Below are positions 15,844 to 23,584 of a stretch of 23,889 bases of DNA, piece after piece (within the stretch, counting starts at the first letter, position 1; each line of letters begins with the position of its first letter). The notes under the pieces are model-generated. The model saw nothing but the letters and a program-made list of their open reading frames with translations, did no database searches and was not told where the DNA came from. Made by a program: the position numbers and the translations under genes. Origin of the DNA: Alphaproteobacteria bacterium (lineage in GTDB: Bacteria > Pseudomonadota > Alphaproteobacteria > Micavibrionales > CSBR16-224); NCBI GenBank assembly GCA_006226225.1, contig SBHI01000128.1, positions 1 through 23,889 of the forward strand, given 5' to 3'.

Positions 15844-16650
15844 ATGCGCATTATGCTGATTTTAACTTTGGCCATGCTTGTCGCGGCTGTCTTTTATCAG
15901 GCTCTCCCCTATCTTCATATTGCGCCCGCAGAGGCCGCCAATGGCCGTGAAATCTCCGCACAGGCCAGCGACGCCAATATCAAAAACGATCATCCCGTCC
16001 TGCTGGAACTTTTTACCTCTCAAGCCTGCTATTCCTGCCCCTCTGCCGAAGCACTGCTGCGCGAGCTGGCTCTGCGCCCCGATGTCATCACGCTGGAATA
16101 TCACGTTGATTACTGGAACGAACTTGTTTACGGGCTGGCTGGCCGCTGGAAAGACCCCTACTCCAGCCCGCAATACACCGAACGCCAGCGCGATTACAAC
16201 AACGCTTTGCGCGGCTCCGCAAAAGTTTACACACCGCAAATCATCATTAACGGTGCGGTAGAAACCGTCGGCTCCCGCAAGAAAGAAATCGAACAGGCCG
16301 TTGCCGCCGCCAAAGACAGCGGATTGCGCCTGACCGCATGGTTGAAAAAAGACAATATGCTGCAAATTGAAACCGGTGCCGCAGTATTGCCGCAGGATAC
16401 GCGGCTGGTGCTGGCACGTTATCTGAAACGCGCGGAGACCGATGTCGTCTCGGGCGAGAATAAGGGGAAAAATCTTGTCAGCTATAATGTTGTGACCGCG
16501 CTGTCCCATATCAAGCCCGCGCAGGATGAAAATGGCATCATCAACAGCAAGATCACACCTTTGAAAACGGAGGAACACTGCGCTGTCTTCGCACAGGATA
16601 AAAAGACCATGCAAATCCGCGCTACCGCGCTGTGCCGTCCGGAAGAATAG
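15844..16650 (+). CDS. DUF1223 thioredoxin-like exported protein
   Basis: A 268-aa DUF1223 family protein. A signal peptide covers residues 1 to about 31 (hydrophobic core LILTLAMLVAAVF, then APAEA before the likely cleavage site), so it should be periplasmic unless retained as an N-terminal anchor. The family core is present: LLELFTSQACYSCPSAE (53-69) with the CxxC pair Cys62 and Cys65, HVDYWN (87-92), TERQRDYN (112-119) and VYTPQIIING (128-137). The layout is thioredoxin-like, with a redox CxxC and the cis-proline-type TPQ, but no reaction is established for the family as far as I know. The start is ATG 15844, with GGGGAG upstream; an in-frame ATG ten codons earlier lies on the predicted -10 box. 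It is convergent with tldD, 9 nt away, without a clear terminator. Confidence 0.88.
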   Translation: MRIMLILTLAMLVAAVFYQALPYLHIAPAEAANGREISAQASDANIKNDHPVLLELFTSQACYSCPSAEALLRELALRPDVITLEYHVDYWNELVYGLAGRWKDPYSSPQYTERQRDYNNALRGSAKVYTPQIIINGAVETVGSRKKEIEQAVAAAKDSGLRLTAWLKKDNMLQIETGAAVLPQDTRLVLARYLKRAETDVVSGENKGKNLVSYNVVTALSHIKPAQDENGIINSKITPLKTEEHCAVFAQDKKTMQIRATALCRPEE

Positions 16651-16659
16651 TACGGAACG

Positions 16660-18141
16660 TTACGCCGCCGTGCCGCCAACCGTCATGCCGTCAATACGCA
16701 TGGTCGGTTGACCGACACCAACAGGAACGCCCTGCCCGTCTTTGCCGCAGGTGCCGATTCCAGCATCCAACTTCATGTCATTGCCGATCATACTGACGCG
16801 TTTTAAGGCTTCGGGGCCGCTGCCGATCAGCGTCGCCCCCTTCACAGGCGCGGTCACTTTACCATCCTCGATCAGATAGGCTTCCGAGGCTTCAAATACG
16901 AATTTGCCCGAGGTGATATCCACCTGCCCGCCGCCGAAATTCACGGCATAAAGACCGTTTTTGACCGATTTCACAATATCCTCCGGATCATCCTGTCCGT
17001 CCAGCATATAGGTATTGGTCATGCGCGGCATCGGCGCATATTCATAGCTTTCGCGGCGACCGTTGCCTGTCGGCGCGCGCCCCATCAGCTTGGCGTTCAA
17101 ACGGTCCTGCATATAGCCGACCAGAATGCCGTCTTCGATCAGCACATTTTTCTGCGTCGGCGTACCCTCGTCATCAATCGTCAAAGAACCGCGGCGATCC
17201 GGCAGTGTGCCATCATCCACCACCGTGACACCTTTTGCCGCCACGCGCTCACCCAAAAGCCCCGCGAAAGCAGACGTGCCTTTGCGGTTAAAATCGCCTT
17301 CCAGCCCGTGACCGACGGCCTCATGCAGCAACACACCGGGCCAGCCGGGGCCAAGAACAACCGTCATTTCACCCGCAGGCGCCGCCACGGCATCCAGTTT
17401 CACCGCCGCCTGACGCAGGGCTTCATCCGCAACCTGTTTCCAGGCATCATCTTTCAGAAACAGTGTATAGTCCTGCCGCCCGCCGCGCCCGTCATGGCCG
17501 CTTTCCATGCGTCCGTCCGCTTCCAGCACAATGCTGACATCCAGACGCACCAGCGGCCGGATATCGGCGCGCGCATCACCGCCCGCACGCAGAATCTGCA
17601 CAGCCTTCCATGATCCTGTCATACTGACGGACACCTGACGGATGCGGTTATCTTTGCTGCGGATATAGCTGTCGATATCTTGCAGCAACTTGATCTTTTC
17701 GGCAAAGGCCACGCCCGCCACGGGATCATCAGCGCTGTAGAGCTTTTTCTTCGGCTGCGGCGGTTTTTCTTGCATGGCAATCGCCACCATGTTGCCGCTT
17801 TGCGCCTGTTTCATGGTTTGCGCCAGATCTGCCGCTTCTTTCAGGGAATGTTCCTTCAAATCCGAGGAGTGGCCATAGGAAAAACGGTCTTCCAACACGC
17901 CGCGCAGTCCAAAGCCGCGCTCGGTATCGAAACTGGCTTCTTTCAGCCTGCCGTCATCCCAGACCAGCGCCTCGGACAGCGCATATTCCAGATACAGTTC
18001 ACCGTCATCACAGGACGCCAGCGCCTCGTCAACGATTTTAACGGTCTTTCCCTGCTCCAGCCCGCTTTGCGCACCGAAAAACAAATGATCGGTCACGGCA
18101 ACGGGATCAGATGTATCTGTCGCGATGGCTGAGTTCTGCAT
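16660..18141 (-). CDS. tldD: Metalloprotease TldD
   Basis: A 493-aa TldD subunit of the TldD/TldE heterodimeric zinc protease, a cytoplasmic enzyme that degrades unfolded peptides and in some bacteria matures peptide antibiotics or antitoxins. The zinc motif HEAVGHGLEGD (273-283) gives HExxxH with H273, E274 and H278; the third ligand is the conserved cysteine in GIGTCGKDGQG (461-471, Cys465). Other conserved segments are TIDDEGTPTQ (321-330) and SYEYAPMPRMTNTYM (365-379). The ATG at 18141 has AAAGGAG 7 nt upstream. The partner tldE/pmbA is not in the window. It is divergent from mccB, with 78 nt between the starts. Confidence 0.96.
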   Translation of the reverse strand: MQNSAIATDTSDPVAVTDHLFFGAQSGLEQGKTVKIVDEALASCDDGELYLEYALSEALVWDDGRLKEASFDTERGFGLRGVLEDRFSYGHSSDLKEHSLKEAADLAQTMKQAQSGNMVAIAMQEKPPQPKKKLYSADDPVAGVAFAEKIKLLQDIDSYIRSKDNRIRQVSVSMTGSWKAVQILRAGGDARADIRPLVRLDVSIVLEADGRMESGHDGRGGRQDYTLFLKDDAWKQVADEALRQAAVKLDAVAAPAGEMTVVLGPGWPGVLLHEAVGHGLEGDFNRKGTSAFAGLLGERVAAKGVTVVDDGTLPDRRGSLTIDDEGTPTQKNVLIEDGILVGYMQDRLNAKLMGRAPTGNGRRESYEYAPMPRMTNTYMLDGQDDPEDIVKSVKNGLYAVNFGGGQVDITSGKFVFEASEAYLIEDGKVTAPVKGATLIGSGPEALKRVSMIGNDMKLDAGIGTCGKDGQGVPVGVGQPTMRIDGMTVGGTAA

Positions 18142-18153
18142 GGCATTTCTCCT

Positions 18154-18182
18154 TTGCCAAAAAGAGTAACATTCTTTATTGT
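18154..18182 (+). promoter_or_regulatory. Candidate promoter of mccB
   Basis: Plus strand: TTGCCA (18154-18159), 17-nt spacer, TATTGT (18177-18182), about 37 nt before the mccB ATG. The match is moderate and the spacing ideal. Confidence 0.4.
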
Positions 18183-18219
18183 TTCAGAACAACACTCAAA
18201 TCAAAACGGACAGGAATTC

Positions 18220-19827
18220 ATGAGCGTTATCGAAAGCCGGATCAACACCTCCTCCCCCGAATTTCAGGAAAATGCGGCGGCGATGCAGGCAACCGTCGCG
18301 GATATGAAAGCAAAACTGGGCGATATTCTGGCGGGCGGGCATGAACATGCGCGGGAAAAACACACATCCCGCGGCAAGCTGCTGCCGCGCGACCGCGTCA
18401 ATACGCTGCTGGATGCTGGTTCTCCTTTTCTTGAGCTATCACAATTCGCCGCGCATGACGTTTACGACGACCATGTCCCCGCCGCTGGCATCATCACCGG
18501 TATCGGGCGTGTTTCAGGGCAGGACTGCATGGTCGTTGCCAATGACGCGACCGTCAAAGGCGGCACTTACTATCCGCTGACAGTCAAAAAGCATCTGCGC
18601 GCGCAGGAAGTTGCCGCACAAAACAATCTCCCCTGCATCTATCTGGTCGATAGCGGCGGTGCATTCCTGCCAAAACAGGACGAAGTCTTTCCCGATAAGG
18701 AACATTTCGGACGCATCTTTTACAATCAGGCCAATATGTCGGCAGCTGGCATTCCGCAAATTGCCGTCGTCATGGGGTCATGCACCGCAGGCGGTGCCTA
18801 TGTTCCCGCGATGGCGGATGAATCGGTCATCGTGCGCAATCAGGGCACGATTTTTCTCGGCGGGCCGCCGCTAGTGAAAGCCGCAACAGGAGAAATCGTC
18901 TCTGCCGAAGACCTTGGCGGTGCAGATGTGCATTGCCGCAAATCCGGCGTCACCGACCATTATGCCGAGGACGACGATCATGCACTGGCCTTGGCGCGCC
19001 AGATTGTCGGCACGCTGAACCGCGTCAAACGTCCCGATCTGGATATTCGTACACCGGAAGAACCCGCCTATGACCCGTCGGAAATTTACGGCATTATTCC
19101 GAAAACCAGCCGTAAACCCTATGATGTGCGCGAGGTGATCGCGCGTACGGTGGATGGCAGCCGCTTTGACGAGTTCAAAAAGCTGTATGGTGAAACGCTG
19201 GTTTGCGGTTTCGCACATATTCACGGCATCCCTGTGGGTATTCTGGCCAATAACGGCATCCTGTTTTCCGAATCCGCGCTCAAAGGCGCACATTTCGTCG
19301 AAATGTGCAGTAAGCGCCGCATTCCGCTGGTCTTCCTGCAAAACATTACCGGCTTTATGGTCGGGCAGAAATATGAAGCCGGCGGCATTGCCAAAGATGG
19401 TGCCAAGCTGGTTCATGCCGTCTCCTGCGCACAAGTGCCAAAATTCACCATGTTGATCGGCGGCAGTTTCGGTGCAGGCAATTACGGCATGTGCGGACGC
19501 GCCTATAACCCGCGCCTGCTGTTCAGCTGGCCGAATTCCCGTATTTCCGTGATGGGTGCGGAACAGGCCGCAACTGTCCTTGCAACTGTCAAACGTGACG
19601 GTATCGAAGGCAAGGGCGGCAAATGGTCGAAAAAAGAGGAAGAGAGCTTTAAACAGCCCATCCTTGAACAATATGAAACGCAAGGCCATCCCTATTACGC
19701 AAGCGCAAGATTGTGGGATGACGGCATTATCGACCCCGCGGATACGCGCACGGTACTGGGCCTCGGCCTCTCCGCCGCGCTGAACGCGCCTGTCGAAGAA
19801 ACAAATTTCGGTATTTTCCGCATGTAG
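18220..19827 (+). CDS. mccB: Methylcrotonyl-CoA carboxylase beta subunit (carboxyltransferase)
   Basis: A 535-aa carboxyltransferase subunit of a biotin-dependent acyl-CoA carboxylase, most likely methylcrotonyl-CoA carboxylase of leucine breakdown; the length equals the usual MccB length. Crotonase-fold landmarks are the N-half oxyanion loop GSCTAGGAYVPAM (186-198), then QGTIFLGGPPLVKAATGE, NITGFMVGQKYEAGGIAKDGAKL and the C-half loop SFGAGNYGMCGRAYNPRLLF. The ATG at 18220 (AGGAA upstream) gives the family-typical MSVIESRINTSSPEF; the frame extends 22 codons upstream across the predicted promoter and is not used. The biotin-carrying mccA and the hydratase/lyase genes are not in the window, which is unusual for this pathway. 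Geranyl-CoA carboxylase is a close alternative. Confidence 0.92.
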   Translation: MSVIESRINTSSPEFQENAAAMQATVADMKAKLGDILAGGHEHAREKHTSRGKLLPRDRVNTLLDAGSPFLELSQFAAHDVYDDHVPAAGIITGIGRVSGQDCMVVANDATVKGGTYYPLTVKKHLRAQEVAAQNNLPCIYLVDSGGAFLPKQDEVFPDKEHFGRIFYNQANMSAAGIPQIAVVMGSCTAGGAYVPAMADESVIVRNQGTIFLGGPPLVKAATGEIVSAEDLGGADVHCRKSGVTDHYAEDDDHALALARQIVGTLNRVKRPDLDIRTPEEPAYDPSEIYGIIPKTSRKPYDVREVIARTVDGSRFDEFKKLYGETLVCGFAHIHGIPVGILANNGILFSESALKGAHFVEMCSKRRIPLVFLQNITGFMVGQKYEAGGIAKDGAKLVHAVSCAQVPKFTMLIGGSFGAGNYGMCGRAYNPRLLFSWPNSRISVMGAEQAATVLATVKRDGIEGKGGKWSKKEEESFKQPILEQYETQGHPYYASARLWDDGIIDPADTRTVLGLGLSAALNAPVEETNFGIFRM

Positions 19828-19842
19828 AAAGGCGCATATGGC

Positions 19843-20583
19843 ATGACCTCCGCCTTTTTTTACATCCTGCTGCCCAGCATTCTGGTGACCTCGTTTATTT
19901 CGGGAATCTTCGGCATGGCGGGCGGCATGATTATGATGGGGATTATCGCCTGGTTCCTGCCCGTCAATACGGCCATGGTACTACACGGCTTTGTGCAGAT
20001 GACCTCGAACGGCTGGCGCGCCATTCTGCACCGCAAACATATTCAGTGGTCGATTATCAAATATTATCTGCCCGGCCTACTTTGCGCGCTGGCGGCGTTT
20101 ATGCTGCTGCAGCTGGTCGTCAATAAGGCGGTGCTGTTTATCTCCCTTGGCGTGATGCCTTTCCTGCAATATCTGCTGCCGAAAAACGCCGCGATGAATA
20201 TCGAGCAGCCCAAACATGCCTTTCTTGCCGGACTGGTCTTTTCTACCCTGCAACTGCTATGCGGGGTCAGCGGCCCGATTGTCGATTTGTTCTTTGTCAA
20301 ATCCAAGCTGAACCGTCACCAGATCATCGCCACCAAAGCCGTGACACAAGGTTTCGGCCATATCATGAAAATTTTCTATTTCGGTGCGGTCGTGGCCCTG
20401 AATGAAGAACTGCCCGTTTCCCTTTATATCACGGCCTTCCTTGCCGCCATGATCGGCACAACCCTGTCCGGCTTTGTCCTGCACCGCATGACGGACCAGC
20501 AGTTTCGGCAATATTCGCACGGGCTGATTATCGTCATTGCCCTTGTCTATCTGGGGCGCGGTCTGTCCGAATATCTTGGCTGA
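19843..20583 (+). CDS. TauE/SafE (TSUP) family permease
   Basis: A 246-aa polytopic membrane protein of the TSUP/TauE-SafE family, which moves sulfite, sulfonates or other organic anions. Family features are the N-terminal GIFGMAGGMIMMGII (22-36), the VLHGFVQMTSNGWRA segment in the first half, and the pseudo-repeat in the second half, GVSGPIVDLFFV and TKAVTQGFGHIMKIFYFGA. About seven to eight hydrophobic segments are visible. It starts 15 nt after mccB with AAAGGCG upstream, so it is very likely cotranscribed. Its substrate cannot be read from the sequence; the location suggests, as inference, export of an organic acid related to acyl-CoA metabolism. Confidence 0.85.
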   Translation: MTSAFFYILLPSILVTSFISGIFGMAGGMIMMGIIAWFLPVNTAMVLHGFVQMTSNGWRAILHRKHIQWSIIKYYLPGLLCALAAFMLLQLVVNKAVLFISLGVMPFLQYLLPKNAAMNIEQPKHAFLAGLVFSTLQLLCGVSGPIVDLFFVKSKLNRHQIIATKAVTQGFGHIMKIFYFGAVVALNEELPVSLYITAFLAAMIGTTLSGFVLHRMTDQQFRQYSHGLIIVIALVYLGRGLSEYLG

Positions 20584-20589
20584 TTAAAT

Positions 20590-20618
20590 TTGACATAATT
20601 AACGCCGCGTGATATATT
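20590..20618 (+). promoter_or_regulatory. Near-consensus sigma-70 promoter of the 184-aa gene
   Basis: Plus strand: TTGACA (20590-20595), 17-nt spacer, TATATT (20613-20618). The -35 is perfect and the spacing ideal. It is among the strongest promoter matches in the window, and it drives a gene of unknown function. Confidence 0.75.
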
Positions 20619-20654
20619 TTCCCGGTACGGCAACCCTATGCAGATAACGAACAA

Positions 20655-21209
20655 ATGGCAGATCAAAAACCATTACGACAGGCTTTTCAAAAAATGCTGG
20701 CGGATCTCCGCAGCAATACGGAGACCTGTGCCGTGCTTGAACAGCTCAGCACCGCATTAACGGATGTACAGCAGGTTCTGGCGCAGGAAGGCGTTGCCTT
20801 TGGCTTTTCTTTCTCTCATTACGATACCATTTCACCGACACTTGCACAGAAACTGCAGGGCAAATCCGAGACAAGACTGGAACGCAGTGTCGTCCGGCAA
20901 TGTGCCGTAAATTATCATATCGGCGAACAGGATTATTCTCTGGCGCTGGCGCGTTTCAGCGATACCCATTACAGAACAAAGCTTGAATTCATCGGGCGCA
21001 GCCATTACGAAAGCCGTGAAAAAACCAAAGAAGAAAAATATGATATCGTGATCAGCCCGATACAGGAGTTCCGCTTCGATGCGGAAAATGAAGGCGATCC
21101 GCTGGCATCTTTAAAAACCTATATCGTCGAACAGGCCGCGAAGCAGAGCTTCCTGCAAAGCTATGGCGTTAAAAAACAGCCCCGCCGCATCAAAAGAACC
21201 GCGCATTAA
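20655..21209 (+). CDS. Unrecognised 184-aa protein
   Basis: I do not recognise a family. The protein is soluble and charged, with no signal peptide. Residues 1-55 look helical (QAFQKMLADLRSN, then STALTDVQQVLAQEG), followed by a mixed region with strand-like stretches (VAFGFSFSHYD, DYSLALARF, KLEFIGRSHYES, YDIVISPIQEF) and a basic C-terminus (KKQPRRIKR). The ATG at 20655 has no good Shine-Dalgarno, although the promoter upstream is excellent. It is convergent with the AstE-like gene, 21 nt away. Its first 60 residues weakly resemble the start of the partial gene at 23585. Confidence 0.75.
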   Translation: MADQKPLRQAFQKMLADLRSNTETCAVLEQLSTALTDVQQVLAQEGVAFGFSFSHYDTISPTLAQKLQGKSETRLERSVVRQCAVNYHIGEQDYSLALARFSDTHYRTKLEFIGRSHYESREKTKEEKYDIVISPIQEFRFDAENEGDPLASLKTYIVEQAAKQSFLQSYGVKKQPRRIKRTAH

Positions 21210-21230
21210 TCATAAAAATCTTTCTGAAAG

Positions 21231-22283
21231 CTAGTTTAGAAAACGGTCACTTTTACCGTTACCGACCTTACCTTCGAACAATTCGACCTGCTCTTCAACA
21301 GCGCCGGAATCTTCAAAAGTTGCGATATGGAAGGCCGCATCTCCGGCATTCACCAGCGGCAGCGTTGCCGTACCGACAACAATTCCCGTTTTACGGGCAC
21401 GGATTTCGAAAACATCACCACCGAACGGGTCAGACACGCTGCCCAGCAGCTGGTTCTTTTTAACACGGGCACCCAAATGCGTTTCTGAGCGCAGAATACC
21501 GCTATAAGGTGCGCGCACCCAGTGTCGCGACCGTGCCACGAAGACCGTCTTTTTCTTTTCGTCTTCTTTCTCATCCGGTGTTCTCTTGGCAATACGCGGT
21601 AGCATGCCGATTGTCCGCATCACTGACAAAACCCCCTGCAAGCCGCAGCGAATAACCTGCTCGTTGAATTTTAGTGCCTCCCCACCTTCAAACAGCACCA
21701 GCGGAATGCCGCGTTCATCCGCCGCTTGACGTAATGACCCGTCAACGAAATTGGCATTGATCAAGACCGGCACTTTAAACGCATGCGCCATTTCCTGTAC
21801 AACCGGATCGGACAGATTGGCACGGATTTGCGGCAGATTGGCGCGGCTGAAACCCGCCGTATGCAAATCGATTCCGTGGGTGCATTTTTCAAGAATTTCA
21901 GTGGTAAAAATATGCGCCAGCTGCGCCGCCAATGATCCATCGGCACTGCCGGGAAAATAACGGTTCAAATCGCGACCATCAGGAAGGTAACGGGATTTTG
22001 TATTAAAGCCAAAGACATTGACAATCGGCACAGCGATCAGCGTGCCTTTGATTTTGCTCAGCGCCTTATGCCCCAGCAGCCGGCGGATAATATCGACGCC
22101 GTTGATCTCGTTGCCGTGGATTGCCGCACAGACAAACAGCCGCGGCCCGTCCTTCTTGCCGCGCACAACCTCGATCGGCACATTCATCTCGGTAAAATCA
22201 TACAGTCGTGCAACATGCAGATTAACCCGCATGCGCTGTCCCGGCGCGATTGTTTCTCCTGCAATGACCAGATTATTGCTCAT
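21231..22283 (-). CDS. Succinylglutamate desuccinylase/aspartoacylase family zinc hydrolase
   Basis: A 350-aa M14-type zinc carboxypeptidase of the AstE/aspartoacylase superfamily. Zinc ligands are visible as HGNE (H56, E59) and DLHT (H141). The substrate-binding GRDLNRYFPG (103-112) and a late acidic motif LFEGGE (197-202) are intact. A C-terminal beta-rich module (about 250-330), HWVRAPYSGILRSE through RKTGIVVGT, resembles the lipoyl-like barrel found in this subfamily. It starts 10 nt after rimK, so it is cotranscribed with it. This pairing suggests that it acts on glutamyl or related modified amino acids rather than in arginine catabolism, since no other ast gene is present; that is inference. 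Confidence 0.88.
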   Translation of the reverse strand: MSNNLVIAGETIAPGQRMRVNLHVARLYDFTEMNVPIEVVRGKKDGPRLFVCAAIHGNEINGVDIIRRLLGHKALSKIKGTLIAVPIVNVFGFNTKSRYLPDGRDLNRYFPGSADGSLAAQLAHIFTTEILEKCTHGIDLHTAGFSRANLPQIRANLSDPVVQEMAHAFKVPVLINANFVDGSLRQAADERGIPLVLFEGGEALKFNEQVIRCGLQGVLSVMRTIGMLPRIAKRTPDEKEDEKKKTVFVARSRHWVRAPYSGILRSETHLGARVKKNQLLGSVSDPFGGDVFEIRARKTGIVVGTATLPLVNAGDAAFHIATFEDSGAVEEQVELFEGKVGNGKSDRFLN

Positions 22284-22293
22284 ATATCCGCCG

Positions 22294-23196
22294 TTATCCT
22301 TTATTCAAGCGTGATTTTTTCTTGGAGGCCGCCATGATTTCCAGATGCTCAATCATCAGTGATGCCACGTCTTTCCCTGTTGTTCCTTCAATGCCCTGTA
22401 AACCGGGAGAGCTGTTGACCTCCAAAATCAGAGGCCCGCGGTCCGAGCGGACAATATCGACCCCCGCAACCTGCAAGCCCATCGCCTTGGTCGCTGCCAC
22501 GGCAAGCTTGCGCTCCACAGGTGTGATCTTGATTTTTTCGGCGCTGCCGCCACTATGCAGGTTCGAGCGGAAATCACCCTCCGCCGCCTTGCGCATCATA
22601 GCCGCAACGACTTTATCACCAATAACGAAACAGCGGATATCCGCCCCGCCCGCCTCTTTGATAAATTCCTGTACCAGAAAATGCGCATCCAGACCGCGAA
22701 AGGCCTCAATCACACTTTCCGCCGCTTTTTTGGTTTCCGCCAGAATGACGCCCTTGCCCTGTGTACTGTTCAGCAATTTCACGATCAGCGGCGCGCCGCC
22801 GACAAGGCTGATCAAGTCGCCGGTATTATGGGTGGAATGCGCAAAGCTGGTCGAGGGCATGCCGAGCCCCTTCCGTGCCAGCACCTGATGGGCGCGCAAT
22901 TTATCGCGAGCACGGACAATTGCCAATGATCCGTTCAGGCTGTGAATGCCCGCCATCTCGAACTGGCGCACAACCGCCGTGCCGTAAAAGGTTACAGAGT
23001 GACCGATCCGCGGAACAATCGCGTCAAATTCCAGAATTTCGTCACGGTAATGCACATCCGGCTGGTTCGGATTGATATTCATGAAACAGCTCAGAACATC
23101 CACTACGCGCACCTTATGGCCGCGCGCGCGTGCGACTTCCGTCAGACGTTTTGTGGAATAGATGGACGCATCGCGCGACAGGATACCGATCTTCAT
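22294..23196 (-). CDS. rimK: RimK, ribosomal protein S6 glutamate ligase
   Basis: This 300-aa ATP-grasp ligase has the same length as the E. coli protein. RimK adds glutamates to the C-terminus of ribosomal protein S6 and can make poly-alpha-glutamate. The match is strong throughout: MKIGILSRDASIYS (1-14), SCFMNINP (36-43), FDAIVPRIGHSVTFYGTA (57-74), the ATP-grasp segments VKLLNSTQGKGVILAE (139-154) and LVQEFIKEAGGADIRCFV (174-191), EGDFRSNLH (206-214) and metal-binding EVNSSPGLQGIE (259-270). The ATG at 23196 has AAAGGA upstream. It is the first gene of a two-gene unit with the AstE-like hydrolase. The zinc protease RimB, found next to rimK in some bacteria, is absent here. Confidence 0.96.
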   Translation of the reverse strand: MKIGILSRDASIYSTKRLTEVARARGHKVRVVDVLSCFMNINPNQPDVHYRDEILEFDAIVPRIGHSVTFYGTAVVRQFEMAGIHSLNGSLAIVRARDKLRAHQVLARKGLGMPSTSFAHSTHNTGDLISLVGGAPLIVKLLNSTQGKGVILAETKKAAESVIEAFRGLDAHFLVQEFIKEAGGADIRCFVIGDKVVAAMMRKAAEGDFRSNLHSGGSAEKIKITPVERKLAVAATKAMGLQVAGVDIVRSDRGPLILEVNSSPGLQGIEGTTGKDVASLMIEHLEIMAASKKKSRLNKG

Positions 23197-23263
23197 TGCC
23201 GATCCTTTGTTATTTTTATTGCTCTAGGTATATCTTCGTCACGCGGAAAAGCGGCATGGATAA

Positions 23264-23416
23264 TCAATAGCCTTTATTATCGGCGGCAGAGCCGGAAATC
23301 GCCTCGCCTGCGGCTTTAAAGTCTTCACCAACACCCTGCATCGTGTTGCAGCCGCTGACAGACAAAACGGACACCAGGAATAGTGCTGCCGTAAAAATTC
23401 TGATTGTTTTTCCCAT
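23264..23416 (-). CDS. Small entericidin-like lipoprotein
   Basis: A 50-aa lipoprotein. The N-terminal signal (MGKTIRIFTAALFLVSVLS) ends in a lipobox VSGC with Cys23. The mature part NTMQGVGEDFKAAGEAI matches the entericidin A/B pattern (CNTxxGxGxDxxxAGxxI). Entericidins are small envelope lipoproteins, first described in E. coli as an antidote/toxin pair, and are common as single genes in proteobacteria. GGAGG lies 5 nt before the ATG, an almost perfect ribosome binding site. It precedes rimK on the same strand by 67 nt; no clear terminator lies between, so partial cotranscription is possible. Confidence 0.85.
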   Translation of the reverse strand: MGKTIRIFTAALFLVSVLSVSGCNTMQGVGEDFKAAGEAISGSAADNKGY

Positions 23417-23514
23417 TGATTCCTCCGTCAATCTTGTAAAAAATCCGTATTCATCCTACACAAAGCGCCACAAAAGAAAAACAGCTTTCTTTTGCGCAGG
23501 GCACGGCTTTTTGT

Positions 23515-23544
23515 TTGACATATTAATACAGCTTCCGCTATTAT
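23515..23544 (+). promoter_or_regulatory. Promoter of the partial gene at the right edge
   Basis: Plus strand: TTGACA (23515-23520), 18-nt spacer, TATTAT (23539-23544). Directly downstream lie GTTATAAC (23546-23553, a perfect palindrome) and a second TTATAAC (23559-23565), which overlap the predicted transcription start and could be an operator. Confidence 0.6.
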
Positions 23545-23584
23545 TGTTATAACAAAAATTATAACACGGAGTACATATATCAAC

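Noticed and set aside
18154..18219. 22-codon N-terminal extension of mccB
   Set aside because: It overlaps the candidate promoter and is not family-like. Starting at 18220 gives the standard 535-aa protein with MSVIESRINTSSPEF.
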